DNA of 64,000 bases from Microbacterium ginsengisoli (GTDB lineage Bacteria > Actinomycetota > Actinomycetes > Actinomycetales > Microbacteriaceae): positions 62,001-126,000 of the forward strand of contig NZ_JYIY01000079.1 in the NCBI RefSeq assembly GCF_000956535.1, written 5' to 3'. Positions 14,762 through 23,628 of the stretch are shown piece after piece. A program made the position numbers and the translations under genes. How positions within the stretch are numbered: the first letter of the stretch is position 1; each line of letters starts with the position of its first letter. The notes under the pieces were generated by a model, which worked only from the letters and a program-made list of their open reading frames with translations, was not told where the DNA came from and searched no databases.

Positions 14762-15697
14762 TCAGAACAGCAGCGACGTGAGACGACCACGCGCACGGAC
14801 GACGCGCGGGTCGCTGTCCCCGATCACACCGAACAGTTCGAGCAGGCGCTCGCGCACCGGCGTGCGCTCGTCGGCCGGGAGCGCCCCGAACAGGTCGAGG
14901 AGGCGTCCGAACGCGTCATCGACGTGCCCTCCGGCCAGGTCGAGATCGGCCACGGCGAACTGAGCGTCGGCATCGAGCGGTGCCGCGGCCGCGGCCGCCC
15001 GCGCCGTCTGCAGGTCGAGTCCCGCGACGCGTGCGAGCAATCGCACCTGACCGAGACCCGCACGGGCGTCCTCGTCCCGCGGGTTCTCGACGAGCGCCTG
15101 CTCGTACGCCGCCTCGGCACGCGGATAGTCGCCGGCTTCGATCGCAGCGAAGGCCTCCTGGTGCAGCGGCGGAAGCTCCGGCTCGACGGGTTCCGTCGCG
15201 GCATCCTGCTCGCCACGGGGCACTGTGCCGGTCACGCCGTTCTGCGCCGCGACCTGTAGGAGCTGCGCGAAGACCTCACGCACCTGCTCCTCGGGGACGG
15301 CGCCGGTGAACAGCGGCACGGGCTGGCCGCCCACGAGTGCCACGACGAGCGGGATCGACTGGGCGCGGAAAGCCTGCGCAAGCTGGGGGTTCGCGTCGAC
15401 GTCGACCTTGGCGAGCAGCAGCTTGCCGTCGAGCTCGAGCACGACCTTCTCGAGGATCGGGCTCAGTTGCAGGCACGGCCCGCACCATTCCGCCCAGAGG
15501 TCCACGACCACCGGCACGCTGCGGGAGATCTCGAGCACCTGCGGGAAGCTCTGGTCGGTGACATCGATCACGAGCGAGGGAGCCCCCGCAGCCCCGGCCG
15601 CGGGTGCAGCACCCGGCGCCGGCGCTGCCGGGCGGTTGCGCAACGACGATAGGTCGACAGCGCCGCGGAGGACGGAACCGGGGGTGGGAGAGCTCAC
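14762..15697 (-). CDS. Thioredoxin/TPR protein, YbbN (CnoX)-like
   Basis: A 311-aa cytoplasmic protein with an Ala/Pro-rich N-terminus (about 20-40), a thioredoxin fold (about 41-150) and C-terminal TPR-like helices (about 190-310). The redox motif WCGPC is intact with Cys72 and Cys75. The family combines thiol chemistry with holdase-like chaperone activity. Whether this copy reduces disulfides is not shown by sequence alone, but both cysteines are present. Its ATG overlaps the stop of the upstream 622-aa membrane protein, so the two are probably coupled. It is convergent with glgB. Confidence 0.88.
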   Translation of the reverse strand: MSSPTPGSVLRGAVDLSSLRNRPAAPAPGAAPAAGAAGAPSLVIDVTDQSFPQVLEISRSVPVVVDLWAEWCGPCLQLSPILEKVVLELDGKLLLAKVDVDANPQLAQAFRAQSIPLVVALVGGQPVPLFTGAVPEEQVREVFAQLLQVAAQNGVTGTVPRGEQDAATEPVEPELPPLHQEAFAAIEAGDYPRAEAAYEQALVENPRDEDARAGLGQVRLLARVAGLDLQTARAAAAAAPLDADAQFAVADLDLAGGHVDDAFGRLLDLFGALPADERTPVRERLLELFGVIGDSDPRVVRARGRLTSLLF

Positions 15698-17562
15698 TGG
15701 ATCACCTTCGCGTCGAGCACGTTCGAACTGTAGCCGAGCAGACGGATGCGGTCGGTCGACCCCTGCGCGGGGACGTAGAAGAACAGCTGGTCGGCGTACC
15801 GGCTCGTCACGCCGGTGGGCGACTCGGTCGCGCCGGTGAGCGCCGCCACCACCTTGTTGTCGCCGAACTTGATGGTGATGTCGCCTCCCGTCGGCTTCAC
15901 CGTGTCGACCTCGTTGACACTCACCGCGACGATCGCGCCGCTCTCGAGCGTCGCCAGTGCCAGCGGGGTCGTGCTGCCCGCCTCGGCCGAGAACGTGAAG
16001 CTGCCGGTGGTCGACGCGGTCGTGTTGAACTCCTGCAGGCGCTTCTGCCGGTCGGCCTGCACACTCGCGTAGAAGGCGTCCGACTGCTCATCGAAGAGGT
16101 TCGCCGATGTGCTGTTCTCCCCGTTCGTCAGCAGGTCGGCATACGCGGCCGCAAGCTGGTCGGGAGCGATGGACAGGAGTCCGAAATCCGGCGGGATCTG
16201 AGTCGCGCCCACGAAGTCCGGGGCGAGATCGGGAAGCACTGTCGATCCCGCGAGACTGCCGAGGTACTGCAGCTTGTAGTTCGACCACGGATCCTGCTGC
16301 TGGAGCATCATGATGGTCGCGGTCTTCTTGCCGTCGGTCTCGTCGCTCACAACCGCCATGACCATGCGCGGCCAGGCGTCATATGCCTGCGGCAGGATCG
16401 GATAGACCTGACCGGACGGGATCGCCGGCAGCGCCGTCATGTCGGACACCTTGCCGCGCAGGGTGTAATTCGTCTGACGCTCCGCCAGTGCGGCGCCTGC
16501 GAGACGCGTGGCGGCGAGATTCGCATCGAGAGACGCGTCTGCGGTACCGACGGTGTCACGCACGCGAGCGATGATGTTCTGCGCCTGCGCGGAACTCACC
16601 ACCGGGGCGGGCTGCCCCGCCGGTACCGTCGGCGCTGCCGAATCGGATGGACTGGACGAAGGATCGGGCACCGGCCAGGAATCGGCCGAGCATCCCGCGA
16701 ACGCGAGCACGCCCGCGAGGGCGATCGGAAGCGCGAGCAGCCGTCGGGTGCCCCGAGACCGGCGTGTCGAGGGCGGGCTCGAAGAGATGACGCCGCGGTC
16801 GGGCGACTCGATCGCGAGATCGATCGGCTCGGTCACCGGAAGAGGCGGCGGAGCCTTGCGACGCGGGCCGCGGGACCGTCGCGAATGCCGGATCGCGAGG
16901 ATGTACAGCACGATGCCGACGAGAAGGAACACTCCTCCGAGCACGATGAGGGGCCCGGCCCAGGGGGTCGATGCGCGCAGCGGCCAACTGATCGTCACCG
17001 TCGACGGTGCGGCGGCCTTGCCGTCAGACGCGACCAGCACGCTCATTCCCTGCGGCACCTGCAGCGAGCTGGAGAGGGCACCGCTTCCGGAGAACTCCTC
17101 GAGCCACAGATCCGAGCCGGTCGGGGGAACGGGAGTCGCGGCGTCCGTCGCGACCTGCTCGTTGGTGGCGTCCGTCGGATCGACGGTCTGCGCTGCGTTC
17201 GCCGCAGCCGCCACGACCGTCGTCTGGGTGTTGCCCGACGCGTCGAGCGTGACGTCGTTGTACGACACGTTCGACAGCCACGCCTTCACGTCGGCGGTAC
17301 GGCCATACGACACGAACAGAGCGGATGCCCCGCGCAGCGCGACCCGCTGGACGCCCGGCTCGCGAGTGAGCACAGCACCGTCGATCAGCGTGTACGGGGC
17401 CGATCCGCTCGTCTGAATCTGCGTGGTGCGCTCAGGGGGACCTTGGAAGATGGTCCGCTGGGAGATCCCGGCGCCGATCAGGATGGCGGCGAGCACGAAT
17501 GCCGCCACGGCCCACACAAAACGCACGAAATGAGTCCTTCCCTGTCCCCGGGTATGAGACAC
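15694..17562 (-). CDS. Large membrane protein of unknown function with an internal lipobox-like segment
   Basis: I do not recognise a defined function for this 622-aa protein. It has a first transmembrane helix at about 14-33, an extracytoplasmic stretch to about 200, and a second helix at about 202-224. A basic, proline-rich linker follows, then a third hydrophobic segment at about 274-290 ending in LAFAGC (Cys291). After a Ser/Pro/Asp-rich spacer comes a roughly 300-residue globular domain that looks secreted. The segment from about 265 looks like a lipoprotein N-terminus fused behind a membrane protein. The stop overlaps the ybbN-like start by 4 bp. Only base codes upstream of 17562 separate it from the divergent AI-2E gene; I see no clear promoter motif there. 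Confidence 0.75.
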   Translation of the reverse strand: MSHTRGQGRTHFVRFVWAVAAFVLAAILIGAGISQRTIFQGPPERTTQIQTSGSAPYTLIDGAVLTREPGVQRVALRGASALFVSYGRTADVKAWLSNVSYNDVTLDASGNTQTTVVAAAANAAQTVDPTDATNEQVATDAATPVPPTGSDLWLEEFSGSGALSSSLQVPQGMSVLVASDGKAAAPSTVTISWPLRASTPWAGPLIVLGGVFLLVGIVLYILAIRHSRRSRGPRRKAPPPLPVTEPIDLAIESPDRGVISSSPPSTRRSRGTRRLLALPIALAGVLAFAGCSADSWPVPDPSSSPSDSAAPTVPAGQPAPVVSSAQAQNIIARVRDTVGTADASLDANLAATRLAGAALAERQTNYTLRGKVSDMTALPAIPSGQVYPILPQAYDAWPRMVMAVVSDETDGKKTATIMMLQQQDPWSNYKLQYLGSLAGSTVLPDLAPDFVGATQIPPDFGLLSIAPDQLAAAYADLLTNGENSTSANLFDEQSDAFYASVQADRQKRLQEFNTTASTTGSFTFSAEAGSTTPLALATLESGAIVAVSVNEVDTVKPTGGDITIKFGDNKVVAALTGATESPTGVTSRYADQLFFYVPAQGSTDRIRLLGYSSNVLDAKVIQ

Positions 17563-17689
17563 GCCGACACGGCCGACTCTCCAGGTTAGCCCAGACGACC
17601 TGGGGACGTCCCGCGAGCGTGTACGACAAGGGCATCTCGACGGAACGCCGTAGTCTCGAGCCAGACCGACACCGCCCCCAGGAGCCGCC

Positions 17690-18748
17690 GTGAAGCTGTA
17701 TCAGCCCTTCCGCACCGCCTTCCTCGCGACGCTCGGTGTGGGACTCGGGATCCTCCTGATCTCCAGCGTGCAGACCCTCTCGACGATCCTCCTCTACATC
17801 GGTACCGCGCTGTTCCTCTCGCTCGGACTCGAGCCCGTCGTCTCGTTCCTCGAGCGTCGGCGACTGCCGCGATGGGCCGCGGTGCTGCTGACGATCCTCG
17901 CCGTGCTCGCCCTGTTCGCCGGCATCGTGCTCATGGTGCTGCCGATCCTCATCGGGCAGGTCAGCGACCTCGTGCAGGAGATCACCCGCTACTTCCAGGC
18001 GGGCACCTTCATCGACGACGTGAAGAACTGGGTGCACACCGTGTTCCCCGGCCTCAGCGACTCGTCCATGAACGACGCTCTCACGAATGTGCAGAACTGG
18101 CTTCTCGCCAACTGGGGATCCATCACCGGAGGCCTCATCAACGCGGGTCTCGCATTCTTCAGCGGACTGACGGGCGCTGTCATCGTCCTGGTGCTCACCA
18201 TCTACTTCACCGCGTCGACCCCGTCGCTGAAGGCCGCAGTGTACAGCATGGTCCCGTCATCGAAGCGGTCACGCTTCGTGGATCTGTCCGAGCAGATCAC
18301 GGATTCGGTCGGCTACTACGTCATGGGACAGGTCGCTCTCGGCGTGGTCAACGGCGTGCTGAGCGCGATCTACCTGTCGATCATCCAGGCGCCCTTCCCC
18401 GCCGTGCTCGCTGTCGTGGCCTTCTTCTTCTCCCTGATCCCCCTCGTCGGAACGCTCACCGGCTCCGCGATCATCGTCCTGACCTGCCTCATCCCCGGAC
18501 TGGGATCGCCCGCAACCGCCCTCGCCGCAGGCATCTACTACCTTCTCTACATGCAGCTCGAGGCCTACGTGCTGTCCCCGCGCATCATGAACCGCGCGGT
18601 CTCCGTGCCCGGCGCGGTCGTCGTGATCGCCGCCCTCGCCGGCGGTTCCCTTCTGGGCCTGCTCGGTGCGCTCGTCGCGATTCCGATCGCCGCGAGCATC
18701 CTGATCCTCTTCCGCCAGGTGCTCATTCCTCGACAGAACGAGCTCTGA
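17690..18748 (+). CDS. AI-2E family transporter (permease)
   Basis: A 352-aa polytopic membrane protein of the AI-2E/PerM exporter family, with about eight predicted helices. Examples are the N-terminal pair between residues 10 and 45, TILAVLALFAGIVLMVLPIL near 65-90, and the C-terminal AGGSLLGLLGALVAIPIAAS. Substrates differ between family members, so none is assigned. The start is GTG at 17690 with CAGGAG seven bases upstream. A TAGTCT box at 17651-17656 would give a leader of about 27 nt. It is convergent with the following hydrolase gene. Confidence 0.88.
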   Translation: MKLYQPFRTAFLATLGVGLGILLISSVQTLSTILLYIGTALFLSLGLEPVVSFLERRRLPRWAAVLLTILAVLALFAGIVLMVLPILIGQVSDLVQEITRYFQAGTFIDDVKNWVHTVFPGLSDSSMNDALTNVQNWLLANWGSITGGLINAGLAFFSGLTGAVIVLVLTIYFTASTPSLKAAVYSMVPSSKRSRFVDLSEQITDSVGYYVMGQVALGVVNGVLSAIYLSIIQAPFPAVLAVVAFFFSLIPLVGTLTGSAIIVLTCLIPGLGSPATALAAGIYYLLYMQLEAYVLSPRIMNRAVSVPGAVVVIAALAGGSLLGLLGALVAIPIAASILILFRQVLIPRQNEL

Positions 18749-18758
18749 GCGCTTCGCG

Positions 18759-19484
18759 TCAGCCCAGCTCCCCGCTCCATTCGGTCGGGAGGGGGTCCGC
18801 CCCCGGACGAACGATCGACACGATCTCATCGAGCACGCGCCGCGTCTGCGTCTCACCCACCCAGAGGTGCTTGCCCTCGGGGACATCCACGATACGTGCG
18901 TGCGGAACGGCGGCGAAGCGTTCGCGCGCCTGCACCGGGGGGAGGAAGTCATCCCACTCCGGAACGACCGCCACCATCGGCCTCTCGTCACCGGCCCATG
19001 CGGCGAGCTCGCGCTCGGTCGTGCGTCGCAAGGGCGGAGACAGGAGGATGAGCCCGGCGATGTCATGCCCACGCCCGTGTTTGAGCGCGACCTCCGTGCC
19101 GAACGACCAGCCGACGAGCCAGGGCACCGGCAGTCCCCGCTCGGCGACGAACGAGACCGCGGCGGCCAGATCGGCCGCCTCGGCCTCACCATCGCCGAAG
19201 GTTCCCTCGCTCCTTCCCCGTGGCGAGACGGTGCCACGGGTGTTGAACCTCAGCACGGCGATGTCCGCCAACGCCGGAAGCCGCGCGGCCGCCTTCCGAA
19301 GGATGTGGGAGTCCATGAACCCGCCCTGCGTGGGCAGAGGATGCAGCGTCACCAGGGTCGCGACCGGACCGTGCTCGAGCGGCTCCGCCAGCTCCCCGGC
19401 GAGCGTGAGCCCGTCGGACGTGCGCAGCGACACCTCTTCACGACGCGCCGGCAGCTGCACCGCGCCTCGGATCTCCGCGCTCAT
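18759..19484 (-). CDS. Alpha/beta hydrolase
   Basis: Cytoplasmic alpha/beta-hydrolase of 241 aa. The nucleophile elbow GWSFG has Ser127, the oxyanion-side motif HPLPTQGG lies near residues 48-55, and the likely catalytic His is in GKHLWVG near 209. FNTRGTVSPRGRSEGTF is typical of the small CPs/dienelactone-hydrolase-like group whose substrates are mostly unknown. It is the last gene of a three-gene run (lysozyme-like, zinc protein, hydrolase). Its ATG overlaps the previous stop by 4 bp. Confidence 0.85.
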   Translation of the reverse strand: MSAEIRGAVQLPARREEVSLRTSDGLTLAGELAEPLEHGPVATLVTLHPLPTQGGFMDSHILRKAAARLPALADIAVLRFNTRGTVSPRGRSEGTFGDGEAEAADLAAAVSFVAERGLPVPWLVGWSFGTEVALKHGRGHDIAGLILLSPPLRRTTERELAAWAGDERPMVAVVPEWDDFLPPVQARERFAAVPHARIVDVPEGKHLWVGETQTRRVLDEIVSIVRPGADPLPTEWSGELG

Positions 19485-19768
19485 CCGATCCGCCAGCAGC
19501 TCTCGTGCCAGTGACGACGAGCGGCGAGGTCAGCCGCATCACCGAGGACCCCGTCAGCCCGCCAAGCGACCAGGTGGGCTGTACCCGGAATGATCACGCG
19601 CCCGCACCCCGGGCAGATGTACTCCTTGACGGCATTCGCCGGACCGACCGGCTGCACGTTCCACTCGACACCGCGGCGAGTCTCGATTCGCCGAAACCCT
19701 TGCAGCAGCCGGTCGAACGAATCATCGGCCGCGCTGTCGTCTCGCCGACGGCGATGCGACCGCGGCAC
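19481..19768 (-). CDS. Small zinc-binding protein of unknown function
   Basis: A 95-aa protein with a highly basic, Arg-rich start (MPRSHRRRRDD), a middle region (LLQGFRRIETRRGVEW) and a C-terminal metal site: YICPGCGRVI followed by HLVAW and HWHESCW. The CxxC-H-H-C arrangement resembles a compact zinc ribbon or HNH-like knuckle without obvious nuclease residues. The GTG start is 3 bp after the stop of the lysozyme-like gene, and the stop overlaps the hydrolase start, so it is co-translated. It appears to be a conserved actinobacterial protein; function is not assigned. Confidence 0.75.
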   Translation of the reverse strand: MPRSHRRRRDDSAADDSFDRLLQGFRRIETRRGVEWNVQPVGPANAVKEYICPGCGRVIIPGTAHLVAWRADGVLGDAADLAARRHWHESCWRIG

Positions 19769-19771
19769 GGC

Positions 19772-20488
19772 TCAATACCAGCCGGTCGCGTTCGAGTGAG
19801 CCCAGGCACCGCACGGGGTGCCGTAGCGGCCCGTGATGTACCCCAGGCCCCAGGTGATCTGCGTGGCCGGGTTGGTCTGCCAGTCGGCGCCGGCGCTGGC
19901 CATCTTGCTGCCGGGAAGGGCCTGCGGGATGCCATAGGCGCCGCTCCCCTTGTTGTAGGAGGCGACGTTCCAGCCCGACTCGCGATTCCACAGGGCGACC
20001 AGGCACGAGAACTGGTCCTGCCCCATGCCGCGCGCCTCCAGCATCTGCAGTGCGATCGCCTGCGCGGTGCCGGGGTCCGGGGTCACGAACGGCGGAACGA
20101 ACGACTTCACACTCGAGGTGGCCGTCGCGACGACCTTCGGCTTGGCCGCGGCCGAATAGCCCCCGCGGTCGAGCTCGACCGTCGCGTCACCCGACACCGA
20201 CAGCGACTGCGCCGCCGCGACGGTGATCGAGTAGATCGACGAGGGCGCGGATGCCGCACTCGGATCGGTGCCCGCTGATGCCACCGCCATGCCCGCAGGG
20301 GCCAGAGACGCGCCCAGGAAGCCCACGGCGGCGACCACGGCGAACACGCTCGCAACCGCCCGCCGACGAGACCACCGAGGACGACGGGCGACCACCGCGG
20401 ACCGCGGCATCTGCGCCGCCGCCAGGCGCGCTTCCCGTCGGGTGGCGGGAGCGGTGCGCACAGTCGTCACGTGGTAGCCAGAAGTCAC
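19772..20488 (-). CDS. Secreted lysozyme-like (transglycosylase-fold) protein
   Basis: A 238-aa exported protein. A basic N-terminus (about 1-43) precedes a signal/anchor helix (AVASVFAVVAAVGFLGASLA, about 44-63) and a low-complexity linker to about 140. A C-terminal soluble-transglycosylase-like domain follows (FSCLVALWNRESGWN with the candidate catalytic Glu, then GAYGIPQALPGSKM, and the terminal Trp-Tyr). This domain is found in actinobacterial resuscitation/aggregation-promoting-type proteins and would act on peptidoglycan. A TAGACT box lies nine bases before the GTG at 20488, so the leader is very short or the true start differs slightly. Confidence 0.83.
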   Translation of the reverse strand: MTSGYHVTTVRTAPATRREARLAAAQMPRSAVVARRPRWSRRRAVASVFAVVAAVGFLGASLAPAGMAVASAGTDPSAASAPSSIYSITVAAAQSLSVSGDATVELDRGGYSAAAKPKVVATATSSVKSFVPPFVTPDPGTAQAIALQMLEARGMGQDQFSCLVALWNRESGWNVASYNKGSGAYGIPQALPGSKMASAGADWQTNPATQITWGLGYITGRYGTPCGAWAHSNATGWY

Positions 20489-20571
20489 AGTGTCGCGAGT
20501 CTAACCCGCACAGCCTGGGTGCGCCATCGATGCCGACGCGTGGCGCTGCATCCGATCAGTCCACAATCCGA

Positions 20572-21177
20572 TCAGTCCACAGCCAACTGCACGGTGACGA
20601 CGGCATCGAGCACCGCGTCGACCTGCAGCTCGTCGTAGCCGCCGCGCTGCATGCGGAACGCAACGGCACGCACCTGCTCCACGGTGACCGGCTCCCCCGC
20701 CGCCAGGTATCCGGCGATGCGGTCGGCGACGATGTCGACCTCATCGAGCCGATAGCCGTAGCGGATCCAGGGAACTCGCGCGAACCGCTCGCGCCGGGGA
20801 CGCGTGAGCCGATCGAGGATCTCCTGCGCCAGGCCGCGGTGCACGTCGATCCACCGGGCCGGTCCGAGGGCGTCAATCGCGTCTGCGCGCTCCCGCGCAG
20901 CGAAGGCGTCTTCCACCCGCGACAGGGCGGCGTCGACCGCTGCGACCTGGTAGCCGCGCCGCACGACCGGGAACGACGCCGAGCGCACGCTCTCCGCACT
21001 GAAGGGTGAGCCCGCAGCATCCGTCTCGAACGCGTCCCGTGCCTGCGCCAGGAATGCCTCCACCGCTCGCGGCTCGTATCCGCGAGCACGCCCGCGCTCG
21101 ACCGGGAACAACGGCTCGCTGTAGGCGTCCGCCTCGATCTGATCGATCGCACTCGACGGTTCGTCGTGAACGGTCAT
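20572..21177 (-). CDS. DivIVA domain-containing protein
   Basis: A 201-aa protein with several short DivIVA-like repeats of the form F..V.RGY....VD/VEAF: FPVERGRARGYEPRAVEAF, FPVVRRGYQVAAVDAAL, RYGYRLDEVDIVADRI and MQRGGYDELQVDAVLD. Such repeats mark actinobacterial proteins related to polar-growth and division scaffolds, but the long coiled coil of true DivIVA/Wag31 is missing, so a scaffold role is uncertain. I set the start at the ATG 21177, which overlaps the cdsA stop as ATGA; the open frame extends further but inside cdsA. It is the distal gene of frr-cdsA-this gene. Confidence 0.8.
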   Translation of the reverse strand: MTVHDEPSSAIDQIEADAYSEPLFPVERGRARGYEPRAVEAFLAQARDAFETDAAGSPFSAESVRSASFPVVRRGYQVAAVDAALSRVEDAFAARERADAIDALGPARWIDVHRGLAQEILDRLTRPRRERFARVPWIRYGYRLDEVDIVADRIAGYLAAGEPVTVEQVRAVAFRMQRGGYDELQVDAVLDAVVTVQLAVD

Positions 21178-22172
21178 GACACCACTCCCATCGGGAAGAA
21201 CACGTAGTACAGGGCCAGAGCCGCTCCGGCCGACGGAAGGATCGAATCCAACCGGTCGAGGACGCCGCCGTGACCGGGGAGCCACGAACTCATGTCCTTG
21301 ATGCCCAGGTCCCGCTTGATCATGGATTCGCCGAGGTCACCGGCGGTCGCGGTGCCGAGGATGACAAGACCGATGATGATGCCGGTCCACCACGGGAGAC
21401 CGAGCATCAGCCACGCCAGCAGAATCGCGCCGACCACGGAGAGCACCGCAGCTCCCGCGAAGCCCTCCCAGGTCTTCTTGGGACTGATCTTCGGCGCCAT
21501 CGGATGACGTCCCAAGGTCAGACCCGAGACGTAGGCGCCGGTGTCCGCGACGATCGTGATGATGAGGAACGCCATCACCCACCACTCGCCATGCGGTTGC
21601 CGCAGCAGCAGAATGGCGAGGCTCGCCAGGAACGGCACGTAAAGAGGGACGAAGGTGGCCAGCAGCACGTCGTCGACGACGTTGCCGTAGGTGCGGCCGT
21701 CCCGCTCGATCATCTGCCCCACCAGGCGCCAGACGATCGCGACCACCACGCCGCAGAAGAGCGCGACCCACATCTGCCACGGCCCGAGCAGGTATGCCGT
21801 CGCCGGCACGATCACGGCGATCGCGACCTGCGGGATGAGGTCGACCTTCCGGCCGGCACCTTGCAGCGCTCGCGAGAACTCGAAGACCCCGAGGACGGCG
21901 ACCGCGAGGGCGAACAGCGCGAACGGCCAGTTCGCGAAGACGAGCGAGACGAACACGACCAGACCGATCGCGAGGCCGATCACGATCGCGAGGATCAGGT
22001 CTCGCCCCGTGCGCTGCTTGATGCGCTCATTCGCCTCTTCGAACTCGGCGCGTGCGTGCGCCATCTGCAGTTCGAACTCGTTGCGCGGCGCTCGCGCGGA
22101 ACGCCGCATCGACCCGTGGCCGCCCGGCACGGTGTCCGGCGACGGGTCGGCGTCGCGCGACGAGTCACTCAT
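21174..22172 (-). CDS. cdsA: Phosphatidate cytidylyltransferase
   Basis: Makes CDP-diacylglycerol from phosphatidate and CTP in phospholipid synthesis (332 aa). A charged cytoplasmic N-terminus (about 1-58) is followed by about eight transmembrane helices. The family signature near the C-terminus is clear: GDLGESMIKRDLGIKDMSS then LPGHGGVLDRLDS. The N-terminal extension is longer than in E. coli CdsA, as is common in actinobacteria. It lies 8 bp downstream of frr and overlaps the DivIVA-like gene. Confidence 0.95.
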   Translation of the reverse strand: MSDSSRDADPSPDTVPGGHGSMRRSARAPRNEFELQMAHARAEFEEANERIKQRTGRDLILAIVIGLAIGLVVFVSLVFANWPFALFALAVAVLGVFEFSRALQGAGRKVDLIPQVAIAVIVPATAYLLGPWQMWVALFCGVVVAIVWRLVGQMIERDGRTYGNVVDDVLLATFVPLYVPFLASLAILLLRQPHGEWWVMAFLIITIVADTGAYVSGLTLGRHPMAPKISPKKTWEGFAGAAVLSVVGAILLAWLMLGLPWWTGIIIGLVILGTATAGDLGESMIKRDLGIKDMSSWLPGHGGVLDRLDSILPSAGAALALYYVFFPMGVVS

Positions 22173-22180
22173 GATCGCGG

Positions 22181-22735
22181 TCAGACCTCGAGGAGCTCGG
22201 CCTCTTTGCGCTTGAGCGCGACGTCGATCGAGTCGACGTGGCCGCGGGTGAGCGCGTCGAGCTCCTTCTCCGCACGCACGAGGTCGTCTTCACCGACCTC
22301 GGACTTCAGCGCGTCCAGATCGTCCTTGGCCTTGCGGCGGATGCCACGAAGGTGCACCTTCGCGTCCTCCCCCTTGCCGCGGACGATCTTCACGAACTCC
22401 TTGCGACGCTCCTGAGTCAGCTCAGGAAGGCTCACGCGCACGATGTTCCCGTCATTGGTGGGATTCGCGCCGAGGTTCGGCATGTCGCGGATCGCCTGCT
22501 CGATCGCCTTGAGAGCGGTCTTGTCGTACGGGGTCACGATGAGGGTGCGGGCCTCGGGGTTCGCGAGAGAGGCCAGTTGCGCGAGCGGGGTGGGAGTCCC
22601 GTAGTACTCGACGAGCACCTTCTGGAACAGCTGCGGGTTCGCGCGCCCGCTGCGGACGGTCGCGAAGTCCTCCTTCGCGGACTCGACAGCGCGGTCCATA
22701 CGCTCTCCGGCATCGGCCAGAACGTCGGCGATCAT
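22181..22735 (-). CDS. frr: Ribosome recycling factor
   Basis: Splits post-termination ribosomes together with EF-G (184 aa, the usual length). The family sequence is evident: the start [19 protein letters not shown], the conserved [20 protein letters not shown], and [15 protein letters not shown] helices in the C-terminal half. The ATG has a good Shine-Dalgarno (GAGGGGAG) and a TAGACT box at 22766-22771, giving a leader of about 24 nt. It is the first gene of an frr-cdsA-divIVA-like unit. Confidence 0.97.
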   Translation of the reverse strand: MIADVLADAGERMDRAVESAKEDFATVRSGRANPQLFQKVLVEYYGTPTPLAQLASLANPEARTLIVTPYDKTALKAIEQAIRDMPNLGANPTNDGNIVRVSLPELTQERRKEFVKIVRGKGEDAKVHLRGIRRKAKDDLDALKSEVGEDDLVRAEKELDALTRGHVDSIDVALKRKEAELLEV

Positions 22736-22765
22736 GGGTGTCTCCCCTCGGTGGTGCAGTCTCAG

Positions 22766-22771
22766 AGTCTA
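22766..22771 (-). promoter_or_regulatory. -10 box upstream of frr
   Basis: TAGACT on the minus strand, 30 bases before the frr ATG. Unlike the leaderless genes, frr has a proper Shine-Dalgarno between this box and the start. Confidence 0.5.
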
Positions 22772-22809
22772 GTGGCAGGGTCTCCGCCCGACCTGGGCGG
22801 GAACGAGGG

Positions 22810-23526
22810 TCACGAGGTGACGAGCGTGCCGATCTTCTCGCCCAGAAGCGCCTTGGTGATGTTGCCGTCGGGCTCCATGCCGAACACGCGCATGTCGATG
22901 CGGTTGTCCATGCACAGGCTGAACGCGGTGGAGTCGACGACCTTCAGTCCCCGCACGAGCGCGTCGCCGTAGGTGATGGTGTCGATCCGCGTCGCCGCGG
23001 GGTCCTTGCGAGGATCGGCCGTGTACACGCCGTCCACACCGTTCTTCGCGACGAGCACCTCATCAGCACCGATCTCGAGCGCGCGCTGCGCGGCGACGGT
23101 GTCCGTCGAGAAGTAGGGAAGACCCGCACCGGCGCCGAAGATCACGACGCGGCCCTTCTCCATGTGGCGCTCCGCGCGCCGCGGAATGTACGGCTCCGCG
23201 ACCTGCGTCATCGAAATGGCGGACTGGACGCGTGTCGCCGCTCCGGCCTGTTCGAGGAAGTCCTGCAGGGCGAGGGCGTTCATCACCGTGCCCAGCATGC
23301 CCATGTAATCGGCGCGACCGCGGTCCATCCCGCGCTGACTCAGCTCGGCGCCGCGGAAGAAGTTGCCGCCGCCCACGACCACGGCCACTTCCACCGTATC
23401 GACGGCGGCGGCGATGTCGCGCGCGATGCGGCTGACGACATCCGGATTGACCCCGAGGGATCCACCCCCGAACGCTTCACCGGAGAGCTTGAGGAGGACG
23501 CGACGGCGTCCGGTCGATTCATCCAT
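22810..23526 (-). CDS. pyrH: UMP kinase
   Basis: Phosphorylates UMP to UDP in pyrimidine nucleotide synthesis (238 aa, hexameric in the family). Motifs: [14 protein letters not shown] at the N-terminus, [11 protein letters not shown] near residue 60, and the ATP-side [18 protein letters not shown] segment (here [11 protein letters not shown]). I start at the ATG 23526 (MDESTGRR), which has GAGAGGA about six bases upstream, instead of the ATG 20 codons earlier. It lies between a strong hairpin after tsf and the frr promoter. Confidence 0.96.
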   Translation of the reverse strand: MDESTGRRRVLLKLSGEAFGGGSLGVNPDVVSRIARDIAAAVDTVEVAVVVGGGNFFRGAELSQRGMDRGRADYMGMLGTVMNALALQDFLEQAGAATRVQSAISMTQVAEPYIPRRAERHMEKGRVVIFGAGAGLPYFSTDTVAAQRALEIGADEVLVAKNGVDGVYTADPRKDPAATRIDTITYGDALVRGLKVVDSTAFSLCMDNRIDMRVFGMEPDGNITKALLGEKIGTLVTS

Positions 23527-23588
23527 GCGAGGTCCTCTCGTCGTGTCCAACTTAGCGAGTGCGCACGCCAGACTTCGGGCACGCACGA

Positions 23589-23622
23589 CGAAGGGCCCGC
23601 ATCGAGCGATGCGGGCCCTTCG
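23589..23622 (-). terminator. Hairpin downstream of tsf
   Basis: A perfect 16-bp inverted repeat (cgaagggcccgcatcg and its complement) with a 2-base centre, starting 7 bp after the tsf stop. No U-run follows, so it may work as a GC-rich intrinsic terminator or as an RNA-stabilising stem that separates tsf from pyrH. Confidence 0.7.
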
Positions 23623-23628
23623 CGGCGA

